A stretch of DNA of 61,146 nucleotides from Lachnospiraceae bacterium (lineage in GTDB: Bacteria; Bacillota; Clostridia; Lachnospirales; Lachnospiraceae): assembly GCA_026169045.1 (NCBI GenBank), contig JAPFDH010000075.1:1-61146 (forward strand), read 5' to 3'. Within the stretch, counting starts at the first letter, position 1. Each line of letters starts with the position of its first letter. The notes beneath the pieces are model-generated. The model saw nothing but the letters and a program-made list of their open reading frames with translations, ran no database searches and was not told the DNA's origin. Made by a program: the position numbers and the translations under genes. This document shows, in pieces, positions 8,043 through 18,852 of this stretch.

Positions 8043-10181
8043 TTACAATTTCATGGTAAGCTGAATTCTTTTTTTATCTAAATCCACACTCATAACCTTG
8101 ACTTCTACAATGTCCCCTACACTTACCGCTTCCAGTGGATGCTTAATATATCGCTCTGTCATCTGTGAAATGTGTACCAAACCATCCTGATGAACTCCGA
8201 TATCCACAAAAGCTCCAAAATCTATGACATTACGCACCGTACCTTTTAAAATCATGCCTGGTTTTAAATCTTTCATCTCCAGAACATCACTGCGCAAAAT
8301 CGGTTTTGGCATCTCATCCCTTGGATCCCTCGCCGGTTTTTCCAGTTCCTTTATAATATCGTCCAGTGTCAGTTCACCAATTCCAAGGGTTTTTGCCATA
8401 TCCTTCCGGTTGATGTTTTTTCCAAGACCTTTCCAGCCGCCAGTCAAAAGTCCATCCACCGATACTCCTGCCTGGTCTAAAATAGACATAGCCGCCTCAT
8501 AGCTTTCCGGGTGAACTGCCGTGGCATCCAACGGATTATCTCCGCCTTGAATACGAAGGAATCCGGCACATTGTTCAAATGCTTTCGGTCCTAATTTTGC
8601 CACCTTTAACAGCTGCTTTCGATTTGTAAATCGTCCGTTTTCTTCACGATAAGATACGATATTTTTCGCAATGGTTTTACTGATTCCGGAAATATATTCC
8701 AATAGGGAGGCAGACGCTGTATTCAAATCCACACCCACTTTATTTACACAGTCTTCTACCACACCGTGGAGTGCCTCACCCAATTTTTTCTGATTCATAT
8801 CATGCTGATACTGTCCCACACCGATCGACTTAGGATCAATCTTTACCAATTCGGCTAAAGGATCCTGCACACGTCTTGCGATGGAAACAGCACTTCTCTG
8901 TCCCACATCAAAATTCGGGAATTCTTCTGTAGCCAGCTTGCTGGCCGAATATACGGATGCTCCGGCTTCATTGGTAATGACATATTTCACATCTGACTTC
9001 CATTCTTTTAACATATCCACAATAATCATTTCCGATTCTCTGGAAGCCGTTCCGTTACCCACGGAAATCAGTGACACATGATAGCGATCGATCAGCTGCT
9101 TTACCGTCTTTTTCGCTTCCTCCACCTTATTTTGGGGTGCCGTAGGATAAATCACCACTGTATCCAAAACTTTTCCCGTTTCGTCTACTACAGCTAATTT
9201 ACATCCTGTACGGAAGGCAGGATCCCATCCCAAAACTACCTGACCGGCAATAGGCGGCTGCATCAAAAGCTGCGTTAAATTCTTACCAAAAACTTTTATG
9301 GAATTATCCTCTGCCTTTTCTGTCATTTCACTCCGGATTTCCCTTTCAATAGCCGGAGCGATTAAACGTTTATAAGCATCTGCGACCGCTGTTTTCAGTA
9401 CGGGAACCGTTACAGGATTGTCATTTGTAATACACTGTGTTTCCAAATACTGTAAAATCTTTTCTTCCGGCGCTTCTACTTTCACCGTCAGGAATTTTTC
9501 ATTTTCCCCTCGGTTCACTGCCAAAACTCTGTGATCCGCCACTTTTTTAATCGGTTCACTATACTGATAATATTGGCTGTATACAGATTCTTGTGTCTCA
9601 TCCTTTGCCGCTGTAGTCAGCATCCCTTCTTTTATCGTCATCTGTCGGATTCTTGTCCGGTACTCTGCGTTATCAGAAATATTTTCGGCAATAATATCCA
9701 ATGCTCCTGTAATGGCTTCCTGCACAGTACCGACTCCTTTTTCTTCATCCACATAGGCATCTGCCGCTTTTTCCAGATTTTCCGTCAGTTGCTGCATAGA
9801 AATGATATTGGCCAAAGGTTCCAATCCCTTTTCTTTTGCGATTGTAGCCCTCGTTCTGCGCTTTGGACGATACGGGCGATATAAATCATCCACTGCTACT
9901 AATGTATCCGCAGCCTCTATCTGATTTTTCAATTCCTCAGTCAATGCACCCTGTTCTTCAATGGTTGCCAAGACACTTTTCTTTTTCTCTTCCAGGTTTC
10001 GAAGATAACGCAAACGCTCATCCAAATTTCGAAGGACTTCATCATTCAATCCGCCATGCATTTCTTTTCTATATCTGGCGATAAAAGGGATCGTATTTCC
10101 CTCATCAATCAGTGTCACTACCGCTTCCACCTGACTCGCCTTAATATTCAATTCTTCCTGTAATTTTTTTATAATATCCAT
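8043..10181 (-). CDS. tex: Tex-family S1 RNA-binding protein
   Basis: Tex is a cytoplasmic RNA-binding factor associated with transcription and translation fidelity. The 712-residue protein has the N-terminal helical Tex domain (IPFIARYRKE), a YqgF-like RNase H fold in the middle (GWDPAFRTGCKLAVVD), tandem helix-hairpin-helix motifs (about 490-560) and a C-terminal S1 domain (GMILKGTVRNVIDFGAFVDI, about 640-712). It is full length and preceded by a good promoter. Confidence 0.95.
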   Translation of the reverse strand: MDIIKKLQEELNIKASQVEAVVTLIDEGNTIPFIARYRKEMHGGLNDEVLRNLDERLRYLRNLEEKKKSVLATIEEQGALTEELKNQIEAADTLVAVDDLYRPYRPKRRTRATIAKEKGLEPLANIISMQQLTENLEKAADAYVDEEKGVGTVQEAITGALDIIAENISDNAEYRTRIRQMTIKEGMLTTAAKDETQESVYSQYYQYSEPIKKVADHRVLAVNRGENEKFLTVKVEAPEEKILQYLETQCITNDNPVTVPVLKTAVADAYKRLIAPAIEREIRSEMTEKAEDNSIKVFGKNLTQLLMQPPIAGQVVLGWDPAFRTGCKLAVVDETGKVLDTVVIYPTAPQNKVEEAKKTVKQLIDRYHVSLISVGNGTASRESEMIIVDMLKEWKSDVKYVITNEAGASVYSASKLATEEFPNFDVGQRSAVSIARRVQDPLAELVKIDPKSIGVGQYQHDMNQKKLGEALHGVVEDCVNKVGVDLNTASASLLEYISGISKTIAKNIVSYREENGRFTNRKQLLKVAKLGPKAFEQCAGFLRIQGGDNPLDATAVHPESYEAAMSILDQAGVSVDGLLTGGWKGLGKNINRKDMAKTLGIGELTLDDIIKELEKPARDPRDEMPKPILRSDVLEMKDLKPGMILKGTVRNVIDFGAFVDIGVHQDGLVHISQMTERYIKHPLEAVSVGDIVEVKVMSVDLDKKRIQLTMKL

Positions 10182-10266
10182 ATCTGATATTCTCCATTTC
10201 TGTCTATTTCAGGCGATAACCAAAACTTTATCTGCTCATTTTTATGCTTCCGGTCACCTTCCATCT

Positions 10267-10295
10267 ATTATAGTAAAAACCAAATCACAAAACAA
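10267..10295 (-). promoter_or_regulatory. Probable sigma-A promoter of tex
   Basis: On the minus strand TTGTTT (10290-10295) and TATAAT (10267-10272) are separated by 17 bases; the tex start lies about 86 bases downstream. The rest of 10182-10434 is the upstream region of the plus-strand gene that follows and shows no other feature I can name. Confidence 0.65.
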
Positions 10296-10434
10296 CCCTT
10301 TTTCACATTGCCCTTCTCTGGTTTTCTGATAAGAAACAATTGTTTCTTTTGACAATTCATGATAAAATTTACCTTACCAAATGCAAAATATGCAAGTACA
10401 TACGTTCCATATGCGTATGTAGAATGGAGGAATT

Positions 10435-10905
10435 ATGGACAATAATAAATACTATGAGGAACGTCCGGATACAAATGATCCCTACACAGATTCCAATGGT
10501 TCCGGCACGGGTACAGAAAATAATCCATATCAATACGAGTCCCCTGACAACAATCGCCCGCCGATGCGCCCAAAAGCAAATCCCATGGCAATATCTGCTT
10601 TTATTGTGAGTATTCTCTCCTTTGTGCTGTGTTGCTGCTCACCGAATTTTTTAATGATCGGTGCAATTGTAGCCATAGGACTTGCCATTTGTTCCAAAAT
10701 TTTCTATAAGGGAACGCCGATGCACCCCCTCGCGATCGCGGCCATTGTTATTGCAGTTGTAGCCATCATACTAATTATCTGTATGCTGATTCTATCTTTC
10801 GTCTGGTTCCCTCAATACCTAAAATCCAATCCTGAACTATTCAATGAAATGAAGGAATTTTTCAGCCAGTATGGCGTTGATGTTTCCAGTTCTTTTTATT
10901 ACTGA
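10435..10905 (+). CDS. DUF4190-like small membrane protein
   Basis: A 156-residue protein with a hydrophilic N-terminal half rich in Asn, Pro and Ser (1-48), then three hydrophobic segments (about 50-68, 70-85, 97-121). The pattern NPMAISAFIVSILSFVLCCC resembles DUF4190 proteins, which are common in Clostridia and have no known function. It follows an AATGGAGG site and ends at a shared bidirectional terminator. Confidence 0.7.
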   Translation: MDNNKYYEERPDTNDPYTDSNGSGTGTENNPYQYESPDNNRPPMRPKANPMAISAFIVSILSFVLCCCSPNFLMIGAIVAIGLAICSKIFYKGTPMHPLAIAAIVIAVVAIILIICMLILSFVWFPQYLKSNPELFNEMKEFFSQYGVDVSSSFYY

Positions 10906-10929
10906 TCTTCCACTTTAGATTTTTATCCA

Positions 10930-10970
10930 AAAAGATGCTGATTTCTTTTTTCAAGGAATCAGCATCTTTT
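10930..10970. terminator. Bidirectional terminator between convergent genes
   Basis: AAAAGATGCTGATT (10930-10943) pairs with AATCAGCATCTTTT (10957-10970), with A and T runs at both ends, so it can act for both strands. It follows the DUF4190-like gene and overlaps the last 20 bases of the DUF2752 gene. Confidence 0.8.
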
Positions 10971-11427
10971 GATGTACCAGCAACATATAATTTTTCCATC
11001 CCCAATTGATAATGAATAGTCCCAAACCAATATAACAATACCGGTTTCGATAATGAATTCCACGGATTTTTCCCTTGGTTACATGCTTAAGAGTATGGGA
11101 AATCATATAAATTAGGACAAACGATATTCCATAACCAACCGCAGCATTATAATAAAAACTTTTTATAATCTGACCGTTCAAAAAATACAACAGGGCTCTT
11201 GTCCCACCACATCCCGGACAATATAATCCGGTCATACTTCGAAGTACACACGGTCTGCTCTGAAAAGCAACACGAAGTTCGGGCACGAAATACAAAACAG
11301 CGGCAGCTAACAAAGCTACCGCCAAAATTCCAATCATAACCCGATACATCACTTCATCATTCCATTCCATTTCTTTTTGATTGACTGCATCATTATTTGT
11401 CGATGAATTTTTTTTGTACCGTTTCAT
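10951..11427 (-). CDS. DUF2752 membrane protein
   Basis: A 158-residue protein with about three transmembrane segments and the DUF2752 hallmark TGLYCPGCGGTRA near residue 67. The Cys-rich motif is invariant in the family; its function is unknown. It lies 29 bases after lysC on the same strand and may be read through from it. The extreme C-terminus overlaps the bidirectional terminator. Confidence 0.8.
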   Translation of the reverse strand: MKRYKKNSSTNNDAVNQKEMEWNDEVMYRVMIGILAVALLAAAVLYFVPELRVAFQSRPCVLRSMTGLYCPGCGGTRALLYFLNGQIIKSFYYNAAVGYGISFVLIYMISHTLKHVTKGKIRGIHYRNRYCYIGLGLFIINWGWKNYMLLVHQKMLIP

Positions 11428-11456
11428 GAATCGATTTAAACTCCCATATTCTGCTA

Positions 11457-12668
11457 TTAGTTTCCAAGACCAAATGCATCATGTACGGAACGCATCGCAC
11501 CATTTACATCCGCTTCATCAATTAATACTGTAATTCGAATTTCAGAAGTAGAAATCATTTTAATATTAATTCCGGCACTGTACAACGCCTCAAACATCTT
11601 TGCAGCAACGCCCGGATTGGATGTCATACCAGCTCCGATAATAGAAACCTTTGCTACATTTTCTTCGTATTCTACACCTTTGGCTGTGATAGAATCCATG
11701 TTTTCATGAATTGTATGCAGAGCCTCTTTTAAATCTTCTCTGGAAACCGTAAAAGAAATATCCTTTGTTCCATCACGGCCTACAGACTGTAAAATAATAT
11801 CTACGTTAATATTCTTTGCGGAAAGATAATCAAAGACACGGAATGCAATACCCGGCTCATCTTTTACTCCCAGTACCGATATTCTGGCTGTATTTTTATC
11901 AGCAGCGACACCACTTACCAACATTTTTTCCATTTTCTTCGTTTCCTCCTTTACAATGGTACCCTCTGCTCTCGTCAAACTAGAACGAACAACAAGCTGT
12001 ACACCATATTTTTTTGCCATCTCCACAGAACGGTTATGAAGCACCTTTGCCCCCAGAGATGCAAAGTCTAACATTTCATCATATGTTACTTCAGCCATTT
12101 TACGGGCATTTGGTACGATTCTCGGATCTGCTGTGTATACACCATCCACATCTGTGTAAATCTCACAGGCATCTGCATGTAAAACAGCTGCCAAAGCAAC
12201 TGCCGTCGTATCCGATCCGCCTCTTCCCAACGTCGTATAGTCATCATATTTGCTGATACCCTGGAATCCTGTCACTACCACAATTTTTCTCATTTCCAGC
12301 TCTCTGCGCAAACGCTCTGTTTCGATTCGTTTCAATTTTGCCGAACCATACACCGAAGTTGTATGCATACCAATCTGCCATGCATTTAAAGAAATCGCCT
12401 GGACGCCCAAAGCCTGAAATGCCATACACATCAAGGCAACAGAAACCTGTTCTCCTGTGGTCAAAAGCATATCAATTTCTCTTTTAGACGCCAGTGGATT
12501 AATATCTTTTGCCTGAGCCAATAAATGATCCGTCGTTTTTCCCATAGCGGATAATACCACAACCACATCATGACCTTTATTATAATCTTCCAAACACCGG
12601 GAAGCCACATTAAAAATACGTTCTTTATCTGCGACAGAACTTCCTCCGAACTTTTTTACGATTAACAT
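11457..12668 (-). CDS. lysC: Aspartate kinase (monofunctional)
   Basis: Aspartokinase phosphorylates L-aspartate as the first step toward lysine, threonine and methionine. The 403-residue protein has KKFGGSSV (about 4-11), the GRGGSDTTA kinase motif (about 165-173) and two C-terminal ACT domains (after about 265) for feedback control. The start at 12668 follows AAAGGAAA. Linkage to hom suggests a threonine-branch role, but no lysine riboswitch or T-box is visible upstream. lysC is used as a generic symbol; isozyme class is not resolved. Confidence 0.9.
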   Translation of the reverse strand: MLIVKKFGGSSVADKERIFNVASRCLEDYNKGHDVVVVLSAMGKTTDHLLAQAKDINPLASKREIDMLLTTGEQVSVALMCMAFQALGVQAISLNAWQIGMHTTSVYGSAKLKRIETERLRRELEMRKIVVVTGFQGISKYDDYTTLGRGGSDTTAVALAAVLHADACEIYTDVDGVYTADPRIVPNARKMAEVTYDEMLDFASLGAKVLHNRSVEMAKKYGVQLVVRSSLTRAEGTIVKEETKKMEKMLVSGVAADKNTARISVLGVKDEPGIAFRVFDYLSAKNINVDIILQSVGRDGTKDISFTVSREDLKEALHTIHENMDSITAKGVEYEENVAKVSIIGAGMTSNPGVAAKMFEALYSAGINIKMISTSEIRITVLIDEADVNGAMRSVHDAFGLGN

Positions 12669-12823
12669 TGTCGTATTTCCTTTCATTTCTTTCTCTTTAA
12701 TATATGCCAGTATATATCATTACTCCCAAACAATCAAGTCGTGTTTTGAAATATTCTGAAAAAACAATACTACCTGTCGCAGACATTTTTAGTTCCATTC
12801 CGTCAATAGCGGACATTTTTCTG

Positions 12824-14038
12824 TTATCGTGCAACACGAATCCGATTGATTACACAACCCAGATCTTTTATTTTTCTTTCCAGAACAGCTTCTTCCATCT
12901 CTTCTGTCAAAAAGCCAAATTCATCCAGTCCCGACAGTTCAATCCGCTCTGTTTCACCAAACAATTCTTTCACGCTCTTCCAATTTTCCTCTGTGTTACC
13001 TTTTACGCGGACAAAGAACTGATTCCTGCATGCTTCAAAATTCTCTAATTGTAATTTTTCCTTTGTCCAGCGGCGCATAATGCTGCGATCCATATTGCAC
13101 GCTTCATCCACAACATCTGCCACCACTGCGCTGGCTGTCGGAAGTTTACCTGCACCAGCACCGTAAAACATCAGATCACCAATCACTTCTCCTCTTACCA
13201 AAATGCCGTTCATCACATCATCCACATGATAGAGAGGATGATCCGGTTTTACCAAAACAGGAGCCACCATAGCAAAAATACGGCGATCTTTTTCCATTCG
13301 ACTTGTTCCGAATAACTTAATCACCATTCCCATCTTAGAAGCGTATTTCATATCCACATCGCTAATGGAAGTAATACCTTCTGTATGGATATCTTCCGCT
13401 TCCACATTTGCTCCGAATGCCAGAGAAGATAAAATTGCTATTTTACGACAGGCGTCCTTTCCTTCGATGTCTGCTTCCGGATTTCTTTCCGCATATCCCA
13501 ATTCCTGTGCTTTTTTCAGAATTTCATCAAAGGTAACACCATCTTTACTCATTCGAGTCAGCATAAAATTAGTGGTTCCATTTAAGATACCGGTAATTTC
13601 ATAAATCTCATCGGATGTAACTGACTGATTTAACGGACGAATAATCGGAATACCGCCTCCGACACTGGCTTCAAATAAGAAATTCGCTCCTTTCTGTTCT
13701 GCCAGTTCCATAAGCTGTGCACCATATTCTGCCACCAGCTCTTTATTGGATGTAGCAACGCTTTTTCCTTTTTCCAGACATTGTTTTACAAAATCATACG
13801 CCGGTCTCAGGCCTCCCATGGTTTCTACCACGATCTCGATTTCCGGATCTTCCGTGATGATCCTAATATCGTGTACCACACAATGTTCCATTGGATCTCC
13901 CGGAAACTCTCTTAAATCCAGTACATACTTAACCTCTATTTCCTGCCCTGCTTTTTTTGCCACACAATCGTGATTTCTACGCAACACTTCAGCCACGCCA
14001 GATCCTATATTTCCATATCCCAAAATAGCAATTTTCAT
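12824..14038 (-). CDS. hom: Homoserine dehydrogenase
   Basis: Hom reduces aspartate semialdehyde to homoserine. The 404-residue protein begins with the NAD(P)-binding loop GYGNIGSG (7-14), has ASVGGGIPII (about 125-134) and GILNGTTNFML (about 150-160) of the catalytic domain, the AERNPEADIEGKDACRK lysine-bearing segment, and a C-terminal ACT domain. It follows the ACT protein by 33 bases and precedes lysC by 155 bases. Confidence 0.95.
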   Translation of the reverse strand: MKIAILGYGNIGSGVAEVLRRNHDCVAKKAGQEIEVKYVLDLREFPGDPMEHCVVHDIRIITEDPEIEIVVETMGGLRPAYDFVKQCLEKGKSVATSNKELVAEYGAQLMELAEQKGANFLFEASVGGGIPIIRPLNQSVTSDEIYEITGILNGTTNFMLTRMSKDGVTFDEILKKAQELGYAERNPEADIEGKDACRKIAILSSLAFGANVEAEDIHTEGITSISDVDMKYASKMGMVIKLFGTSRMEKDRRIFAMVAPVLVKPDHPLYHVDDVMNGILVRGEVIGDLMFYGAGAGKLPTASAVVADVVDEACNMDRSIMRRWTKEKLQLENFEACRNQFFVRVKGNTEENWKSVKELFGETERIELSGLDEFGFLTEEMEEAVLERKIKDLGCVINRIRVAR

Positions 14039-14071
14039 AACCTTTTACTCCTCTCTGACTTCTTTTCCAGC

Positions 14072-14512
14072 CTACTCTCTCGCCAAAATTTTTACATAAT
14101 GTACTCCACTTAATCGTTCCACGCCTTCCAGCATTTCGGAAATATCTCCAGAATCTGGTCTCACTTCTACACTCAGTGTCAATGACGCCACTCCATTGAT
14201 GGGTATCGTCTGATGGATCGTCAACAAATTCGCCTTGTATTCTGCTATTTTTTGCAATACCACCGACAACAGTCCGGGAACATCATCCATCTGAAGAACA
14301 AACGTAATTGTTTTTCCTTTTACATTATCATGAAATGGAAAAATATCATCTTTATACTTATAAAAAGAACTGCGGCTGATCCCCACAGCTTCCGTCGCAT
14401 CATGAATCGTAAGCACTTTTCCTGATTCAAGAAGCCGTTTTGCTTCCACCACATTCAGCAATACTTCTGGCAAAGCCTTTTTTCTCACCAGATAATACTT
14501 TGTCTCTTCCAT
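14072..14512 (-). CDS. ACT domain regulator, UPF0735/PheB type
   Basis: A 146-residue protein with an N-terminal helix-turn-helix-like region (TIHDATEAVGISRSSFYKYK) and a C-terminal ACT domain (FVLQMDDVPGLLSVVLQKIA). This is the UPF0735 layout, often called PheB and often placed before hom in Clostridia. It is probably an amino-acid-sensing regulator; the ligand is unknown. The start at 14512 follows GAGGTATT, with the open frame extending 28 codons further upstream. Confidence 0.87.
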   Translation of the reverse strand: MEETKYYLVRKKALPEVLLNVVEAKRLLESGKVLTIHDATEAVGISRSSFYKYKDDIFPFHDNVKGKTITFVLQMDDVPGLLSVVLQKIAEYKANLLTIHQTIPINGVASLTLSVEVRPDSGDISEMLEGVERLSGVHYVKILARE

Positions 14513-14654
14513 AATACCTCTCATTCTTTCCATATATTTTTTCTCTGCACCATTTTCAAATCCTTCTATAATCCTGTTTGATCCCAAACTTCCCAAATCG
14601 TGCAGATTCTTTTATTCTGTTCGTTTTAGAAAGACATATGTCTTTACCAGAGAG

Positions 14655-14683
14655 ATATTAGCACAAATCGTTTCAGAAATCAA
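14655..14683 (-). promoter_or_regulatory. Probable promoter of the ACT-hom-lysC operon
   Basis: On the minus strand TTGATT (14678-14683) and TAATAT (14655-14660) are spaced by 17 bases. The 320-base gap 14513-14834 also contains the prfB terminator and an AGACATATGTCT palindrome near 14630; I see nothing else in it. Confidence 0.6.
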
Positions 14684-14761
14684 GAACTTTTTCAAATCTC
14701 ATCCGATCGTTCCAGAGAATTTTTACACATTTTGCAAGAAACACCATACAATAACGAAAAT

Positions 14762-14819
14762 GCCGGAATTGTATCTGTCATCTGGTTCCAATAACCATTG
14801 ATTGAAATACAATTCCGGC
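14762..14819 (-). terminator. Intrinsic terminator of prfB
   Basis: A perfect 13-bp stem, ATACAATTCCGGC paired with GCCGGAATTGTAT, lies 16 bases after the prfB stop and is followed on the minus strand by ATTTTC. Confidence 0.75.
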
Positions 14820-14834
14820 CGTCATATCTATTAT

Positions 14835-15960
14835 TTATACTTCTTCCTGGTCTTTTCCTGCATTGATCCATTTAAGATATTCGCTGATAAACAAATCCAA
14901 GTCACCATCCAATACAGCTGCCACGTTTCCGCTTTCCGCACCTGTACGATGATCCTTTACCATCGTATAGGGTTGTAAAACATACGAACGAATCTGATTT
15001 CCCCATCCGATCTCTTTTACTTCACCACGGATATCCGAAATTTTTTCTGCATTTTCCTGCTGTTTCAACATATACAGCTTTGCCTTCAGCATCTGCATCG
15101 CTTTATCTTTATTCTGAAACTGGGAACGTTCATTCTGACACTGTACCACAATCCCGGTAGGAATATGTGTGATACGAACAGCTGAAGAAGTCTTATTAAT
15201 ATGCTGTCCACCGGCTCCACTGGATCGGTACGTATCAATACGAAGATCGTCTTCATCAATCTCCACATCCAAATCCTCTTCTATATCCGGCATCACATCA
15301 CATGACACAAAGGAAGTTTGTCTCTTACCGGCAGCATTAAACGGAGAAATACGCACCAAACGATGCACACCTCGTTCTGATTTCAAATAACCAAATGCAT
15401 TTTCACCATTGATCTGAACCGTTACTGATTTAATACCTGCTTCCTCACCATCCAGATAATCCAATACCTGCGTACTGAATCCCTTGCTATCTGCCCAGCG
15501 GCAATACATACGATATAACATTCCCGCCCAGTCACAAGACTCTGTTCCGCCTGCACCGGCATTTAAACGCAAAATAGCATTGTTTCTGTCATATTCTCCG
15601 GACAAAAGTGTACTAATCCTCATTTGTTCCAGAGAAGCAGAAAACTGCTTCAATGACTCCTCAATTTCCGGCAGCACTTCCGGATCATTTTCTTCATATC
15701 CCATCTCTATCAGAATCTGAATTTCCTCATATTGCTTTTCCAGTCCTTCATAGGATTTAACGACATCTTCCAGGTTTCTCAGTTCTTTCATAATCTTCTG
15801 AGATTCCTCAGGATTATCCCAAAATCCCGGTTCTTCCATGGTTCTCTGCAGCTCTGCAATACGTTCTTTCTTTGCTGTTAAGCTAAAGTGAATCCCTCAC
15901 TTCGTATAATGGCTTTTCATAAGTAGACAATGTGTATTTATACTGATCTAATTCTACCAT
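14835..15960 (-). CDS. prfB: Peptide chain release factor 2 (programmed +1 frameshift)
   Basis: RF2 releases peptides at UGA and UAA. Translation starts at ATG 15960, runs 25 codons to CTT followed by an in-frame TAG (15883-15885), and must shift +1 to continue, giving about 374 residues. The shifted frame holds the RF2 anticodon tripeptide SPF (RISPFNAAGKR) and the catalytic SGAGGQHINK. The recoding stop is TAG, not the usual TGA. secA lies 39 bases upstream, so the two are likely co-transcribed. Confidence 0.93.
15883..15898 (-). promoter_or_regulatory. prfB programmed frameshift site with TAG stop
   Basis: The minus strand reads AGGGATTCACTTTAGC: an SD-like AGGGA, then the slippery CTT, then TAG. 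A +1 slip from CUU to UUU leads to AGC (Ser) and the remaining RF2 frame. In canonical sites the stop is UGA, recognised by RF2 itself, which gives autoregulation. UAG is read by RF1, so that feedback would be absent or altered. Confidence 0.85.
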
Positions 15961-15999
15961 GAACCGTCACCTTCTTTCTTTTTCTCTATTCGGCTGTTT

Positions 16000-18573
16000 C
16001 TATTTCAATCTTCCACAGCACTGTTTATATTTCTTTCCGGAACCGCAAGGACACGGATCATTCGGATACACCTTCGCATCCAGTCGACGCTTCGGTGCTT
16101 TTGCCGCTGACTCATCCTTATTTGTTCCTGTAACTTTGGCAACCTGTTCTCTTTCCGCAGGCTGCTCAATTCTGGCATGAAGCAGTAATTTTACGGTATC
16201 TTCCCGAATACTGCCCATCATGGCATTGAACATATCGTATCCTGCCATTTTATATTCCACAAACGGGTCTCTCTGTCCATATGCCTGAAGACCGATTCCC
16301 TGACGCAGCTGATCCATATCATCAATATGATCCATCCACTTGCGGTCAATTACCTTCAGAAGAACCACACGTTCCAATTCACGGATCTGCTCCGCCTGTG
16401 GGAACTCAGCCTCTTTCTTTTCGTATAATTTAATCGCCTTTTCTTTCAGCATATGTTTCAGCTTATCTTTTTTGAAATTCTTCTTCTGATCCTCTGTCAA
16501 AATAATGGGTTCCATCGGTACAACCGGGAGAAGGGTCATATTCAGTTCTTCCATATTCCATTCATCCGGTGTCTGATCATCAGAGATACACAAATCCACA
16601 ATATTTTCTGTAATATCGCTGACCATTTTCAAAACAACATCCCGCATACTGTCTCCATCCAGTACACGGCGGCGTTCTTTGTAAATAATCTCTCTCTGTT
16701 CATTCACCACTTCGTCATATTTCAACAGATTTTCACGGATACCATAATTGTTTCCTTCAATCTTTCTCTGTGCTTTTTCAATGGCAGAAGAAAGCATTTT
16801 ATGCTCAATTTGCTCTCCTTCCGGCACGCCCAATGCGTTAAACACACTCATAATCTTTTCTGAACCGAACAAACGCATCAGATCATCTTCCAGAGAGATG
16901 TAAAAACGTGACTCTCCCGGATCTCCCTGACGACCGGAACGACCGCGGAGCTGATTATCAATACGTCTGGATTCATGACGTTCCGTACCGATAATTTTAA
17001 GACCACCGGCTGCTCTTGCTTCCTCATCCAGCTTAATATCCGTACCACGACCAGCCATATTGGTTGCAATGGTAACAGCACCATGAACTCCTGCTTCTGC
17101 CACAATTTCCGCTTCCAGTTCATGATATTTTGCATTCAGAACCTTATGAGGAATTCCCTGACGGCGTAACATTTTACTTAGTTCTTCTGAAGCATCAATG
17201 TTAATGGTACCAACCAGAACCGGCTGTCCTTTTTCATGAGCTCTCTTTACTTCATCCACAACGGCACGCAGTTTTTCTTTTCTCGTTTTATATACTGCGT
17301 CTTCCCGGTCAATACGAATAACCGGTTTATTGGTTGGCACTTCCACTACGTCCATACCATAGATATTTCGAAATTCTTTTTCTTCTGTCTGAGCGGTACC
17401 TGTCATACCACATTTCTTTTCGTATTTATTAAAGAAATTCTGGAACGTAATGGTAGCCAATGTTTTACTCTCTCTGTTTACCTTTACATGTTCCTTTGCC
17501 TCAATCGCCTGATGAAGACCATCGGAGTATCTACGTCCAGGCATGATACGCCCTGTAAATTCATCTACGATCAAAACTTCATCGTCTTTTACCACATAAT
17601 CCTGATCACGGAACATTAAATAATTAGCGCGCAACGCCAAATTCACATTATGCTGGATTTCCAGATTTTCCGGATCTGCCAAGTTCTCAATGTGGAAGAA
17701 TTTTTCCACCTTATGAATACCCTGTTCGGTCAGATTAACAATCTTATCCTTCTCATTGACAATGAAATCTCCTGTTTCTTCGATCTCTTCTCCCATGATC
17801 GCATTCATTTTGGAAAATTCTGCACTGGCTTCTCCTTTTTCCAGCTGTCTAGCCAAAATATCACAAATTTCATATAACTTAGTGGATTTACCGCTTTGAC
17901 CGGAAATAATCAAAGGCGTTCTCGCCTCGTCGATTAATATGGAATCCACCTCATCAATGATGGCAAAATGCAGCCCTCTCTGTACCAACTGTTCCTTATA
18001 AATAACCATATTATCGCGAAGATAATCAAATCCCAATTCATTATTGGTTACATACGTAATATCGCAGTTATAAGCAGCACGACGCTCATCATTGTTCATG
18101 CTGTTTAAAACAACACCAACTGTCAAACCTAAAAATTCGTGAACACGACCCATCCATTGGGCATCACGCTGCGCCAGGTAATCATTAACCGTCACTACAT
18201 GTACGCCTTTTCCCGTCAATGCATTCAGATATGCAGGAAGAAGCGCTGTCTGTGTTTTACCTTCACCAGTTCTCATTTCCGCAATACGTCCCTGATGTAA
18301 GATAATTCCACCCAAAAGCTGTACCGGATAATGCTCCTGATTCAGGACTCTCTTTGCTGCTTCACGAACCGTCGCATAAGCTTCCGGCAATATGGAATCC
18401 AAAGATTCTCCCTTTGCATAACGTTCTTTATATTCCTGCGTTTTTGCACGCAGCTGATCATCGCTCAATTCCCCCATGGTAGGTCTCAGTTCTTCGATCT
18501 TCTTCAGCAGCGGCTTTATCAGCTTAATCTCCCGCTGGCTATGTGTACCGAATATTTTCGTAACAATACCCAT
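16000..18573 (-). CDS. secA: Preprotein translocase ATPase SecA
   Basis: SecA drives protein export through SecYEG. The 857-residue protein has the motor signature [14 protein letters not shown] (about 102-115), [14 protein letters not shown] (about 208-221), the preprotein-binding and helical scaffold domains, and a C-terminal zinc-binding tail [13 protein letters not shown]. The start at 18573 follows GGAGGAAGAT; the frame is open for 24 more codons without a better site. Confidence 0.97.
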   Translation of the reverse strand: MGIVTKIFGTHSQREIKLIKPLLKKIEELRPTMGELSDDQLRAKTQEYKERYAKGESLDSILPEAYATVREAAKRVLNQEHYPVQLLGGIILHQGRIAEMRTGEGKTQTALLPAYLNALTGKGVHVVTVNDYLAQRDAQWMGRVHEFLGLTVGVVLNSMNNDERRAAYNCDITYVTNNELGFDYLRDNMVIYKEQLVQRGLHFAIIDEVDSILIDEARTPLIISGQSGKSTKLYEICDILARQLEKGEASAEFSKMNAIMGEEIEETGDFIVNEKDKIVNLTEQGIHKVEKFFHIENLADPENLEIQHNVNLALRANYLMFRDQDYVVKDDEVLIVDEFTGRIMPGRRYSDGLHQAIEAKEHVKVNRESKTLATITFQNFFNKYEKKCGMTGTAQTEEKEFRNIYGMDVVEVPTNKPVIRIDREDAVYKTRKEKLRAVVDEVKRAHEKGQPVLVGTINIDASEELSKMLRRQGIPHKVLNAKYHELEAEIVAEAGVHGAVTIATNMAGRGTDIKLDEEARAAGGLKIIGTERHESRRIDNQLRGRSGRQGDPGESRFYISLEDDLMRLFGSEKIMSVFNALGVPEGEQIEHKMLSSAIEKAQRKIEGNNYGIRENLLKYDEVVNEQREIIYKERRRVLDGDSMRDVVLKMVSDITENIVDLCISDDQTPDEWNMEELNMTLLPVVPMEPIILTEDQKKNFKKDKLKHMLKEKAIKLYEKKEAEFPQAEQIRELERVVLLKVIDRKWMDHIDDMDQLRQGIGLQAYGQRDPFVEYKMAGYDMFNAMMGSIREDTVKLLLHARIEQPAEREQVAKVTGTNKDESAAKAPKRRLDAKVYPNDPCPCGSGKKYKQCCGRLK

Positions 18574-18852
18574 ATCTTCCTCCAATCTATGCACCACGGC
18601 CCCTACGCCACAGTCTACGTTCCATTTTATCATGCTTTTTTCCATTATTCAACTGTAAATTCTAGCGCCACTCCTTCTAATCTTCCCTGATCATAGCCCC
18701 ATATCCACATTCTTTACATTTTTCCCACAAATCACTCAAAAAAGTGCAGTAAAAAACACCGTCTGGCAAAATGCACAAAAAAACACTATTTCTTTCCGGT
18801 TCACCATTCTTCCTTTTTTTCACCGTACAGATTTCTACATTTTTCCCTCAAG

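Noticed and set aside
11457-12823. Lysine riboswitch or T-box before lysC
   Set aside because: The 155-base gap between hom and lysC has no recognisable L-box or T-box consensus.
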